DNA from: Strongylocentrotus purpuratus
Lineage: Eukaryota; Echinodermata; Echinoidea; Camarodonta; Strongylocentrotidae
DNA: 64,000 nucleotides
Reading direction: 5' to 3'
NCBI RefSeq assembly: GCF_000002235.5
Contig: NW_022145615.1
Location: 27,826,921 to 27,890,920 of the forward strand
Shown here: piece after piece, positions 38,846-51,085 of the stretch
How positions within the stretch are numbered: the stretch's first letter is position 1
How the letters are laid out: every line of letters starts with the position of its first letter
The notes under the pieces: model-generated
The model's input: only the letters and a program-made list of their open reading frames with translations
Told to the model about the DNA's origin: nothing
Database searches by the model: none
Program-made: the position numbers and the translations under genes

Positions 38846-39389
38846 GGATAATCTATTACTTCATCTTCACATATATTTACTTTATCATTCTCATATATGG
38901 CCAATCTTCTCAGATTAAATCATTAACATTAAAAAATGTTACAACTTGAAAGGAACTGAACTTTTCATGTTGTACGGTTGACGACTGTATAACTTATTGG
39001 TCCATGATTTACTAATTCAATTAGATAGCGGCCATTGAGAGAGTTAAAAAGAAAAATATATTTCTTGAAATACACGTCAAACATATGTGTAAAAGCATTA
39101 GCAACTAATATATCTACACCAAAAACAATGCCCTTTCCCTCTAAACAGCTTACTATACGCAGGCAACAACGTCATATATTTATGAGGAAATTTTCGTATA
39201 TTTTCGAACTTTCTGTTATGTGTTGTGCTAGGGATACGATGGAATACGCACTAGGCAAATTTCTCTCACAAGAAGCTCAATTATAAACTTCTCTTATAAA
39301 TGCAACATTAAAACGATACAATGTTTGCCTGAAATTTTATGAATTATCATGTTAAAGTAGGTCCATATAGTATAAGTTAGTTAGTTTCA

Positions 39390-41823
39390 CTAATTATCTA
39401 TATCACGAAGCTGTACACCATTGCCGTCTACTGGAGGCTCGTCGCTGTGAATAAAGGCTTTATTATTCACTGAATATGTTTGAATGTTATGGGAATCAGC
39501 GAGACTCGTACTATGTGTTAAACTGCTGAGACGATCCCTCAATGGCGCCAACCTGGCCTTCCAGAGAGCAGCCACTCGTTTGTTAAAACATAACACGATT
39601 GGTAGGATGAAGGTCGAGAGTTGGTTCAGAAGCTGAGCGATGATGGCAAGACTAGAGATGGGTTTGAACAGGAACGCCACGTAGAAGATCCAAGATGGAA
39701 GCCAGAGAACACCAAAGATTGCCGCCATCTTGTAAATTAAGGGAGGAAAATGGGATGATATTAATAAATCACTATTTATTAGCTTGGAGGGTTATATCTC
39801 CCTAAAAATGGCAATGGATGGTCAGCACTATATTTGCTTCAACTGATTTTGTATTTCTAATTTGAATAACCGTAACCAGTTTAGTTTAAACTTTGCAATT
39901 AGATTAGAATATTATTGTAAGAATGAACTTATAATGTAAATTTAAAAAGTTTTAATCATCCCCAACCTTCCTTTCTTCTAAACTTTTGGAATACAATAAT
40001 AATTATTTAATTATTTAAAACAATTCGCATCCTTTCTACACAAACATTTACTTTGTAAAAATATACAAAACACAATACAAGTAAACAATCTTTAGGCAAT
40101 TGTAATTGAATTATGTGTGAGAATTCGAAGAAGAAAGGAGGAAGATTTAGAACCCTTGAAAACTTAGATTATGATCATCAATTGTAGGAGAGTTATAGTT
40201 AAGCGGCCAGCACCGTGTGGGGACCAGCATAGATGATTAGATGATTGTACCGAAATGCATTTTTTCAATTGATCTCTTAAAACTATAGAGCAATGACTTT
40301 CCATTAGCTTGTAATAGATAGAAGGTTCAGAAATTACTATGCAAAAATGACAATTTACCTTTATCGTTAATTGACGTTCATTCCTTCGTCTATGCTTTCC
40401 ACCCGAGTCCATCGATGCCACATCGAGTCGTGTTTCCCTTAATCTCTGAACCACCAAGACAAAAAGAACACAGCCTACAAGGAACGGTATAAAAATTTGT
40501 GTTGTTATGAGATACGTCGGCCATCCATCGATAAGCCAGCAGTATTCGTCGATGTCATAGATCTTGATGCCTCCAATGTGCAGAAAGACGGCAAGAAGAG
40601 CCAATATTAGAGGAAGACCCCACCCAAAGAGGGAAAGGAGAAGAAAGAAGCGGCTTCCAGAAACCTCATCCATGCGATGAATACCTTTCCTGCCAAGAGT
40701 CCACGCCATGAAAATGGCAACAGCCGTCCACCAGTAGTTTGGTACAAGTACAAAGTAGTAGATGAGAGTAGCTAAGAATGCACAGAGTTGAGGATTATCA
40801 GTTTCAAGTGGGATGTACCCTGATGTGTAAAAGAGAGACAGCAACCCTGCAACTACAAGGCTCAGGACATTCTTACCATGGGTGTTACGGAGCTCTTTGA
40901 ACATGACAAACGTGAGCAGGCAGAATAGAAGTGCAGCTGAAGATAATCCGTTGAGGATTCGAAGACACATCTTCAACCATTTTGGAAGTTTGTCCCACGT
41001 CTGATCGCCGCGTAGGGGAATAATGGGGGGTGCATCGGCCGTGGGCAGTGCAAAAAAATATATTGTGCAGTTAAGCGAATATGGGAATGTATCGATGGGG
41101 GCAATTTCTTCCATGCCTGTATCATCAATGAATAGAAATTCTGGTTTCAACGCAACGAATAATGTTTCATTGATCGTGCAAATTGAATCATTCTGTTTTT
41201 CCCATTCTAGTTTCAACCAATCACCAGCATCGGTACATAACCCAGTTTCATATTCCTCATCAGGATTGACAGAGATGCAGAAGAAGCTATATAAAACTGA
41301 CCCAGACTCATGAATCTCATATCTATACAGCCGTTTTAAATCAAGATTTAATTCACACTCCAGCGTCCTGAATCGACAGTCCTCTTCAAAGTATTCAAAA
41401 TAAGCAACGTTTTTTTTCATTAGCAGTGCAATCGTTTTCAAAATCATTTGGAAAGTTTTGCATTGATACAGAAGCAATGGAATAGCTTACATTTGCAACC
41501 CCATTCTTGTAATAAAACGTATTGCTTCGTAGACAAACAAGAACTGATTCAAAGTCGTCAAAAAGTCCTCGAAAGGAAATCATAATTCGGTCAGCTTCAT
41601 TACTTCTATTTTGAGGAACTACTACATTATCAACATCTCCTGACACCATGCTTTCCAAAGAAGTTTCCAGATTTAGAAGGAAGTCGTCCGAAAGCGAAAA
41701 ATTGGACGATTCGATGACCAATTCTGCAATTCCATTGAATGTTTGAACCGAAGCGGCCAACCTCACTGCTAGAAAAACCACAAGCTGGAGAAAAGCAATA
41801 GAGGCCACATTTTTCCTATCCAT
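39390..41823 (-). pseudogene. 7TM receptor, type II, copy 2 (one-base frameshift)
   Basis: Exon A 41823-40359 is 1465 nt, one more than a multiple of three; exon B is 39728-39390 (112 aa). The frame from the ATG (MDRKNVASIAF signal peptide) breaks at a T8 run at 41410-41417 where copy 4 has TTCTTTT; the second frame then runs intact to ITIK|GTAAAT. Both parts otherwise match copy 4: signal peptide, possible SEA-like region, Cys-rich ectodomain, TM1-TM5, then TM6-TM7 and a tail ending LRDIDN. It is either a recent pseudogene or a homopolymer assembly error in an intact gene of about 600 aa. Intron 630 bp. Confidence 0.8.
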
Positions 41824-42312
41824 GTTGTGTGTCGCGAGTGAACAATTTGTCTATGCTTCTGGTTTCCGGAGTTGAATGTTTAAGTAATGCGATAGAAATC
41901 TGAAACTATATGTACAGCAGTCATTAAATAATTTCGGAGAGCATTTGCGGTTAAATTCTAATTGATCTTCGTCTAACAGAGAGTAATCTATGAAATGTCT
42001 GATAAATGACTATAGTAAGAACCGTTCATGATCCTGAAGAATTGTATACAAAATCGTTGAAAAGCAAGATATAGGAGGTTTTCAGGAAGCGATATATATA
42101 TCCAATCCATGTTGTATTCCTTGCACGGGGTTTTATGATTCGAGCTGAGTCGTGATCATAACTTTGACGACATGGAAATGTCATTGAACTCCTCAATGAT
42201 GTAAATGTACCGTACGTGCAGAGTCAGCCTGGTAGTTCCTTGTCAAGTCCACCAACAGGGGGTTATCTGTGTGCAGCTGTTGGAAGAATCCATTCATTAT
42301 ACGATGCAGGAT

Positions 42313-43540
42313 CCTGTGGAAAATAAACACATACACAGAGGTTTAAGAGTGATAAGGGGACTTTTCGATTTGCACGTTCACTAGTGCACTGCGGTCGGGT
42401 TGAATGTTCGTTACCTCTTCAATTTCACACGACGACGATCGTTCAGTGACGTCTGTCATGCATATTTTTGCTTTTGCGCGCAATTCGATCGAATAGCTAG
42501 ATCAGAATTATGGCGAATCTTCATCACTTCCGGAAGAAATGCGTTCATTTTATGAATCATTCTGCAACAATTTTGATTCAAGGGAAATTATAAACAAGAG
42601 AACGTGTTAATTTTAGAACGTGTTAATTCTAAAAACAAGCGGTGCCCGGGCGAAATGGGCTAAAATCTCGCCGCCCGGCCATCGAGCAGGCTACTTTTGG
42701 GGGTTGTGACCATAGCTTTACCCTACAACCACTCCCCGCTTGCAGAATTAGGTAAATTGGGTCCATTTTGTTACTTCAATGTGCTGTCTCGTAACTACAA
42801 AATAGCGTATACCCCCTGGACATCTACCCCCAGTCAACACCCCCTGGGACAACTACCCGCCGAACAACTACCCCCCCCCCCCCCAGTAAACTACCCCCTA
42901 GGAAAACTACCCATTAGCACAACTACCCCCGGAAAACTATCCTAGGGGGTAGTTGTCTGGGAGGTAGTTGTCTCGGGGGTAGTTGTCCTAGGAGTAGTTT
43001 TCCTAGGGGTTAGTTGTCTGGGGGTAGTTGTCCGGGGGTAGTTGTCCCGGGGGGTAGTCGCCCTAGAGGGTGATTGCCCTAGAGGGTAGTTGACTGGGGT
43101 GATCATATGGGGGGGGTGGATGTCCTGGGGATAGGTGTCCAGATACGGAAAATAACATTACTTGGAAAGTAATGATTACAAGATCAAAATCTAAGTGTAA
43201 AAGGGGTTAAGGAGTCATAATTTAATCATATAAACATACACGATATATACCAACGATATATTAGTTTTTTTAAACTACTTGTCAGAACTGAACTGCGTTT
43301 GATGTTGCTTGGCTTTTTCCTTCTAAGTTTCCTGTTTTATTCTGGCCTTTTAGAATTTGGCCATACAACCTTCACTTACGATTCGTCAGACTGCTAGATA
43401 GTGAAAAAAAAAACATCCAGAATCATCAATCTTAGAGGAATGTCTCATTATAAGGAGCTTTCTTACCTGCAAGATATCGGAGTCACAGTAGTAAATGACC
43501 TGAGCCGCTTGTTGTAGGCATCATGAATTCTACGAGAAGT
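42313..43540 (-). other. Predicted 5' UTR exon and intron of 7TM copy 2
   Basis: On the minus strand, GATATCTTGCAG|GTAAGA gives a strong donor at 43467/43466, and TTTATTTTCCACAG|GATCC gives an acceptor with the exon starting at 42313. Both sites are conserved at copy 4 (60427 and 58576), although the sequence between them has diverged. The 5' end of the exon is not determinable; homology with copy 4 runs to about 43620, which should include the promoter. Confidence 0.55.
42814..43145. repeat. Foldback of GGGGGTAGTTGTCC units
   Basis: Left of about 42935 the unit reads ACAACTACCCCC; right of it the inverse GGGGGTAGTTGT recurs about 10 times with a period of 15-17 bp. The outer ends CCCCTGGACATCTACCC and GGGTGGATGTCCTGGGG are also inverse. 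It lies in the 5' UTR intron of 7TM copy 2 and is absent from copy 4. Confidence 0.85.
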
Positions 43541-44105
43541 AGACTCTGATCGTTTTGGGGGTCAGTACAGAATGCAGACAGTGCAGTGTTTTTTTTTAAT
43601 TATTCCCTCAACTGGACACGTTTATACACGATTTAATACCTAGAATTTAAATATGGCACATGTTTATTCACTTTGACTAATACTTAGAAACCCGTTGCTC
43701 TGTCCCTGCAAGTAGTTTTTACTTGCACCATGCTAATAGCATTGCACCATGCACCTGGTTTCAGTAAGCACACACACACACACTCATCGGTCTGCAAGAA
43801 TCTTCAACTGTTAACAGGCAGACAACCCCCAAAAGAAGAGGCTACTTCTATGCAAATACAAGTCTATTGTATTACTTCACGAATGAATGATCCCGTGTCC
43901 AGCAGGAATATAGATGTTTACTATTGAAAGATTCAGAGGTCGGCAGTTCTTTTTAACAGGGGCTATTTGTGTAAGAATAAAAGAATGCGCATTGGTATTC
44001 TTCACGCGCCTACGTTGGTTCTTGTTACTGGTATCCAGGCTCGCTTTGGTACGAAAAAAATAAGAGGCATCCAGGAAACAAGGTGGAGCTTGGTATATTG
44101 AAGTT
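43541..44105. other. Right edge of block 1, upstream of 7TM copy 2
   Basis: Aligns with 60500-60895 (GTATTACTTCACGAATGAATGATCCCGTG and neighbouring sequence). Short ORFs at 43730-43927 and 43877-44131 have no domain. A (CA)n run is at 43770. Confidence 0.5.
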
Positions 44106-44565
44106 TGAAGCTTGAAGTTTATTTGTTCCACATTTACATCAACAAATTATTTTTATTTTTTTGATTTTGTTATACAAGCGTATAAGCGTAGATTACACTA
44201 ACAAATTTAAAGATTTCAAATCAAATATAATGTACGGAAAATGGGTACGAAGTTTCAAAATGTATAGATATGACAGGCAAGGTAAAACAATGTAACACAT
44301 GGGGAGCCTAAATAAAAAGCATAGCTTGTATGTAAATAGGCTCCCATACTGAGTAACACAATATAGTAGATCTGAATTTAAAAGGTACTATAAGAGGCGA
44401 ACACGAAGTAGTATAGTATAATATTCTGGAGACACAAGGAGAGTGACTTTGAGAACAAAAGAAAAAAAGAATAAAGACTAAAGCAAATAATTCAATATTG
44501 CTTAGTAGTGCATTCCCAGCCTCAATCATGCCATAACGGGAATCTAACCTTGATAGCAAACTAGT
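44106..44565 (-). mobile_element. LINE 3' UTR fragment at the block junction
   Basis: On the minus strand it ends GGAACAAATAAACTTCAAGCTTCAAACTTC, a short-repeat tail of the kind seen on the other two LINE ends in this window. No reverse transcriptase remains. It lies between the end of block 1 (about 44105) and the start of block 2 (about 44683). Confidence 0.5.
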
Positions 44566-45639
44566 CTAGAAGAAAGAAAACAAAATCAGAGAATCTTAAT
44601 GGTGAAAGTTATGATTTAAAAAAATAGCAATCACTATATATCAAAGTGGCTGAATCGGTAATGTCTTTGTATAATCGCGTTTCCCTATCTCCGTGAATAT
44701 GTGGCAAGTATATGAACATCGACTATGAGAGATACCCAACTTTGGTGCCAAACTACATGTACGTAAAGGATAACATTTCCACGTAACATAACAGAAAAAT
44801 AAAACGATAAAGGCTCATCAAATGCAAGTGTCCAATAGTTTGTCTTTTTATTTAGCATACGAGAGCAATGCACATACACTTCTTTCTATAATGAGTTGTT
44901 CGAGTTCTGGAAAATGTGGAGAATGTTTTGTGAGCTTTTAATTTTCTGTATTCCAGTTTGATTTGATTTTTTTAAATTGTTATGTGTATGTATTGCATAG
45001 ATATCAACTTATTTACATTTACAATCTTATAACTTTAGACGTATGATAATGACGTAGTATATAGTATATACATAAAAGGGGTCATTTTGAGCTTAAGTTT
45101 GTAAGAAAACTCGAAGAAGAAATGTCACCTGAAGAAGATTGTTCTTAAAGTGACCAGGATATAGGATTAGATGTAATTGAAAAATTTGAACCAAACATTT
45201 TTCTGCAGTCCGGTTCCCCAATTTCCATGTGCAGTGCATTATGATCTTTTGCAAGACTGAGTCAGTTTCTTTTCATTCTGATCATTCAAAATATTTAGAT
45301 TTTGATAAACATCAATCCCCAATTCCTCATGCACTACATAATCCACTTTTCACAAGTGTTTCACACAGTTGCTTTCACAAAGTAATTGCAAGTACTCGAC
45401 TTAATCCATATTATTAACTTCTTGTAGACATGTTAGAGAGGATCGGGCATGGGGCGCCAGATTACCCGATTGTGAGGGGTACTACATGCTGCCCTTAATT
45501 ACTACCTGGACCCTACACACGATAGGATCACCATCGCTTATCGCTTACATTCTCGTTAAAAACATGCGAATAATATCGTGTTAGAATAACAACAAAAAAT
45601 AAAGATATTTTAGGACCTTCTCAATTGTTCTACTAATAT

Positions 45640-46420
45640 AAAAAAGATTAACTTTTCTTTAAGGGATCCGGTCACTTTGTCTCAGATTCTGAAACAAGAA
45701 CCTATAGATTTAGCTCATGCTGTAATGATAATTATAAATCTTTTTGTCAATCAGGAACCCCATGACTTTTACAAGCCGATCGCCCGTCTGATTTTGAAGA
45801 TATTTATAATTGGAAATCGATACAAAATTTTGCGTTTTCCTAACGGTTTTCATAACATTACAGTCTATTGGGGGAAATGCAGGGGCGGATCCACGTAGCG
45901 ATTATTCCGGCCCGCCCCCCCCCCCAGCCCCCCAAAACGATAAAAAATAGGATAATAACGTAAAGTTAACCTTTATAAAAACAAAAACAAAAGCGCCCCC
46001 TTCCCCGCTTATTCGCCGGCCGGCTGAGTCGGCACTAAATTTTGTATTATGCTACCCCCCCCCCCTGACGCCGTCTGGATCCTCTGCAGGCACGGATCCA
46101 CGGGGGGGGGGGGCTGACGGGTCAACAACAACAACAAAAAATAATAAATTCTCACGAATTAGGAGAAAAAAACAAAAATAGTGGTCTCACCCCCCCCCCC
46201 CACCCCCCGCTTATTCACCGGCTGACTGAGTCGGCGCAAAATATTTCCTGAAAAATTGGACCAAAAAAAGTGCCTCCTACCCCCCCCCCCCCCGCCCGCT
46301 TATTCACCGGTGGCTGAGTCGCAACTAATATTTTCTCACGGATTGCCCCCCCCCCCTCCTCTTCCCGCCGGCTGGATCCGCCACTGGGAAAACGAGTATG
46401 GTAAAAAAAAAAAAAGTCAC
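45640..46420. repeat. Dispersed repeat invading the 3' flank of 7TM copy 3
   Basis: 45663-45875 and 46387-46425 together form the reverse complement of sequence seen at 13515-13745 and 61190-61380. The pieces are absent from the equivalent place beside copy 1, where the sequence passes directly from TTCTTTAAG to the end of the gene. A MITE is nested in it. Confidence 0.75.
45880..46386. mobile_element. hAT-like MITE (GGATCC family), copy 2
   Basis: Ends CAGGGGCGGATCC and GGATCCGCCACTG. Flanks GGGAAATG (45872-45879) and GGAAAACG (46387-46394) match at 6 of 8. Uninterrupted copies of the host repeat at about 13535-13555 and 61203-61222 read ...GGGAAAATGAG on the opposite strand, which supports an 8-bp target of GGAAAATG type. 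Confidence 0.85.
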
Positions 46421-46435
46421 TCATAGATTTTCCAA

Positions 46436-49400
46436 CTACTTCTTTGCGTCTATTTCATGGAGCAGTATTCCCTTGCTGTCTATTAGAGCCCCATTCTTAT
46501 GAACGCAAGGTTTACCCTGCATCGGGTCTGATTGATTGTTGTGAGAATCGCTGCTACTTGGTGAAAATGAAGTGATGAGAAGATCCCTAAATGGCGCCAA
46601 TTTGGTCTTCCAGAGGCCACCCACTCGTTTGTTACAACACAGCATGATTGGTAGGATGAAGGCCGAGAGTTGGTTCAGAAGCTGAGCGATGATGGCTAGA
46701 CTAGTGATGGGTTTGAACAGGAAAGTCACGTAGATGATCCAAGACGGAAGCCAGAAGACACCAAATATTCCCGCTATCTTTATGTGTTCATAAAAAATAA
46801 AAGGTGTAAAATAGAAATAAATGTAAACGGCAGTGGTTTGTGATGGCATGAATGATAGCGCCAGCTATCGACGCATCGTATGGAATAATAATAATGACAG
46901 TTATTGTAATTAACCGAACATCGATACCGGAATATAATGTAGTAAAGAACTCAAGTCGTGCATGCCTGAGCATGTAAATAAGTCCTAGCCTTCTACTGAT
47001 GTCAAGAGAGATCTAATGTTCAACTCGTTATTAAGCATTCTTTGTTTAAAGGGACACCCAACCTTGATTCAAAAGTAGTCTTCTAGTAAGGAAAACAGAA
47101 AATTAGAGAAGAAGACTGGTGAAGATTGAATTAAATTGAACAGAAATTAAGAAAATTATGATTTTTTTTCAAAAGAATGGGCTCTTAAAGATAAAGTTGA
47201 GTTCTGGTCATGTGATTGCATAGTGAAAGAAACGGTGTGGAATCTATCAGAAAAGGTTGATCATCTAGTATATAAGTATTCGTGTGTATTGCAAGGTTCT
47301 GGAATCATCAAAATCATAAGAAATTTGGCCAAATCTTGGCAAAGTTACAAGCACTGTACACAGAATGATGTATATGGGACTACACGAGCACATGGCGAAA
47401 AAAAACCTACCCCCCCCCCCCCGATTTTCACGATGTTTCATGTCATATTTAGAATATGTAGGCATTTGAAGAGGCATGCTTTTCAGGGAACATGTTTAAT
47501 CTGATGTTCTTCCACCCTTGCATAATTACAATGATAACGCTCACAAATTATTTTTTTACCTCTTCCCAGAACTTAACCTTCTCTTTAAATTTGGCTGAAC
47601 CGGTAATTTATCTGTGATGTACTAGCGGACAAAGTTTCCATTTGTTCCAACGCATAAAGTGACTAAAGTGACATAAAGTGATAAAGTGAAATTGTCAACA
47701 TTTTAAAACGGATGACTCAGGAGAGTAATTATTTTCATTTTAGAGGACATATAGCTGGCACTATTATCTTCTGCAGTGGCAGTACAGGCCACCGTCAGGT
47801 GTATTGTCGTACTGTTATTATTCCAGTATTTCCTTTACGGAATTCTACAATACTTGGTGTATTGTTTTTCTTTCATCGTTGTTTAATAATAATCATGAAA
47901 CTCAGCTTTTTTTCCTTTTTTTTTAAAGAGCACCACTCCGGAGTATTCCCTTAACATCGAAATATGATATCTAAAAGTGTACTTTTAAGGCCATCTATGC
48001 CATTACAGAATTATGGGGACTCTTTTGACACTATCTGCGATATCCGAAAAGCAGTTTTTTTGTAGGCCTAGTCCACGAAATTAATCAGAACAAAGAATGG
48101 TGTAGAGACAAGGCGGATTTGTTTTCCCTAAGGGAATATGAATCTGTCGTGGCAAATATCATCTTTAAAATTACCCAAACGACTGCTAAGATTATACCAT
48201 ACCTTTATTGTTATCTGACGGTCATTCCTCCAATCTGACTTTCCTCTCGAGTTAAGTGATGCTAACTCTTGTCGTGTGGCTCTCAATCTGTAAAGCACCA
48301 AAACAAACAAGAAACAGTCCACGAGGAAGGGTACTGCAGTTTGTACCGCTAAAAGATAATTAGGCCATCCATCAACAATCCAGCAGTATTCGTCGATGTC
48401 ATAGATTTTGATGCCTCCAATGTGCAGAAAGACGGCTAGGAGAGAAAACAGCAATGGTACGCACCATCCAAAGAGAGAGAGGAGAAGGAATAAGCGGCTT
48501 TCAGAATCTTCATCGACGCGATGAATACCTTTCCTGCCAAGTGTCCACGCCAGGAAAATAGCAACAGCCGTCCACCAGTAGTTTGGTACAAGTACAAAGT
48601 AGTAGATGAGAGTAGCTATGAAGACACAAAGTTGAGGATTATCAGTTTCAAGTGGGATGTACCCTGATGTGTAAAAGAGAGACAGCAACCCTGCAACTAC
48701 AAGGCTCAGGACATTCTTACCATGGGTGTTACGGAGCTCTTTGAACATGACAAACGTGAGCAGGCAGCAGAGAAGTGCAGCTAAAGAAACGCCGTTGAGA
48801 ATTTGAAGACACACCTTCAACCAATCTGGAAGTTTGTCCCACGTCTGATCGCCACGTAGAGGAATAATGGGCGGTCCAATACGTACCGTTGGGCAGTATA
48901 AGATGAACGACAACGTGTCGATACGGACTGGATCGTCAAAATCATCATTAGCGATAAAAGCAAAGGGAGGTAAAAAATCAGTGACTATTGTTCTTTTTAT
49001 ACTACAGTTACCATCTTCCTCCTGCTCCCATTCCAGTGCCAACCAATCGCTAAAAGAAGGGCACGAGTTATCCATCCTGTTATTAGCATCTGCATAAATG
49101 CAGTAAAAACTGTATAGAATTGACCCACGTCCAAAGAGGTCAAATCTAAACAATCGATTTAAACCATGATTCGACTCACACTCCAGCATCTTATATTGAC
49201 AGTCCTCTGCAAAGTATTCAACATATGCAATGTAATTGTTGTTATCTGTGCACTGTTTATCAAAATCTTTTCGAAAATTTTGCATGGATACAGAAATAAT
49301 GGAATAGCTTAGATTTGAAGTCTGATCCCCGTAGTAAAATGTATTATTTCCTAGGCAAACAGGAACTGTTTCAAACTCGTCAAAATATCCTGTAAAGGAG

Positions 49401-49651
49401 ATCGTTACTTGGCCATCATAGCCATAGTCAGCCATCTCTTTCTTCCAAAGCCTTACGTTGTCAACATCTCCAGATAGGACGCTTTCTAAAGAAGTGCCAA
49501 TATTTTGAACAAAGTTATCTGTGACAGAATGATTGGATTCTTCAGTCATTACTTCTGCTATCCCTGTGAACATCTGAACAGACGATGCAAACCAAGCTGC
49601 TTGGAGAATCACCAGGTAAAGAAGGACAAAGTAGCCTGGAATCTTACCCAT
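46436..49651 (-). CDS. 7TM receptor, type I, copy 3 (2 exons, 596 aa)
   Basis: Exon A 49651-48203 (483 codons) and exon B 46777-46436 (113 aa plus stop), phase 0, with the same splice sites as copy 1. The start MGKIPGYF is preferred to an in-frame ATG 14 codons upstream because it begins the signal peptide and matches copy 1. Layout is as in copy 1: signal peptide, possible SEA-like segment, Cys-rich ectodomain with several sequons, and seven spans including NYWW in TM3 and EYCW in the second extracellular loop. The TM1 segment (DWLKVCLQILNGVS) matches its neighbour copy 4 rather than its type I sister, copy 1. The tail ends LHEIDAKK. Intron 1425 bp with a MITE. An insert-laden repeat lies immediately 3' of the stop. 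Confidence 0.87.
47185..47588. mobile_element. TTAA-flanked MITE, AGGTAAAGACCAG family, copy 3 (diverged)
   Basis: The body is 47189-47584 with ends AGATAAAGTTGAGTTCTGG and CCAGAACTTAACCTTCTCT, and TTAA on both sides. Interior TGATTGCATAGTGAAAGAAACGGTG matches the other copies. The intron of copy 1 keeps the unoccupied site GGGCTCTTAGAATTGG at 26727-26742. It lies in the intron of 7TM copy 3. Confidence 0.85.
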
Positions 49652-50210
49652 GTTGCGTTTGTTGCTTCTAACTCGTCTCAAAGTTTGTCTCATGAAGTGT
49701 GAGCTAGGTGTTGACGGTAGTGTATTCTTTTTGCAGCCTGTTCATATCCTTACAAGAGAGACTTTTCTGTCCTAACCTTCCATACGTGACATGGTTAATG
49801 CAAGCAGAGAATTTGGTGTAAGGTCGATGCAATTGTATAGCAATTCAAGTTGAAATTAATCCTGACATTTTTACTGGTAGTCGTTGAAGTATCACAATAA
49901 ATATCCTTGATATATCATATCAGGTTTTATCACAAATATGGATTGTGATGAAAGTTGAACAGATTAATCACGGAAGGAGACTGTGCTGATCATCATATCA
50001 TTCAGTGAAGAATAGTAGAACCAGATCCTGTGAAATGAATAGTATGGAAAAGAGAAATTTTGAAATGCGGCACACAAATCTGTCTTTTAGCCCAATCATA
50101 GCAACGAGAACGACACCAGGGTCCATTTCAACGAAACATTCCTAGGCCTAGATGTCAATTACATGTATTTACATTGTCATATGTTATTAGTTGACAACTT
50201 ATAGCTTTTA
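49652..50210. other. 5' flank of 7TM copy 3
   Basis: Conserved with the 5' flank of copy 1 (29074-29560), including CTTACAAGAGAG and GAAGAATAGTAGAACCA on plus. It should hold the promoter and 5' UTR. No core element can be named. Confidence 0.5.
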
Positions 50211-51085
50211 CCCCCTTCACATACACGAATTTTTTTAAAGTCCTTACGGATCGCCAACTCGTAGTCAATTGCAAGCATCCGTAAATAACTCGCTGATATC
50301 CGTAAATAACTCGTCACAACTCGCAACAACTCGCAACAACCCGTAGACACTCTTAAGGATTCGTGATAGGAGAGGCATTAAAAAAAAAACCTTTTAAAAA
50401 ATCTCATTACGATTGTCCATCGATTGATTTTTCCGTAAATAGCTCGTAAATAGCTCGTAACGATCCGTAAGTTTCGTAAACCGCTCACCACTACACGTAA
50501 CCATCCGTAAACTGCTCGCAAGAATCCGTATATGGCTCGTAACTCATTTTGTAAACGATTTGTTACAGTTAGTTTACAATTTGTTTACGGATTATTACGA
50601 GTGCTTACGTGTTGTTTAAGATTTCATTTGGGTCGTGTTACGATGGCTTTACGGATTGTTACGGGTTATTACGAGCGCTTTAAATATATATATATATATA
50701 CGTATACTTACGTATTCTAACGAACTGTTTACGATTTGGGGAAGGTATAAAATCCGCAAATTCGAACACTTCATTTTCAGTTGTAATTTTTGGGCTGAAA
50801 ATCGTAAGGACTCGTAAATACTCGTAACTAACTCATAACTATTTGTAACAACACGTAAACAGGTCGTAATTATTATGTTAGTTGCTCGTAGTTATCCGTG
50901 ACAACTCGTAACAGATCGTGGATTTTTGCCGTAAATACATCGTAATGACTCGTAATAATCCGTAATACACCGTAAATAGCTCGTAATAACTCGTAACAAC
51001 TCTTAAATTAATCATGAAAGTGGCCAAATCGCAAGGATCCGTGAAAGACCCGTGAATTTGTGCGATCCGTAAGGACGTGTAGGGG
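50211..51085. mobile_element. Non-autonomous element built of CGTAA motifs
   Basis: The ends are inverse: CCCCCTTCACATACACG, then TCCTTACGGATCGC at the left, and GCGATCCGTAAGGACGTGTAGGGG at the right. The inside is degenerate CTCGTAACAA / ATCCGTAAATAG units of about 10-12 bp. They read CGTAA on plus at 50260-50535, TTACG (inverse) at 50535-50745 and CGTAA again at 50800-51070. No ORF or transposase. The superfamily is not assigned and the target duplication is unclear. Confidence 0.75.

Noticed and set aside
50211..51085. CRISPR-like array
   Set aside because: Units are degenerate, short, without uniform spacers, and change strand; the genome is eukaryotic.
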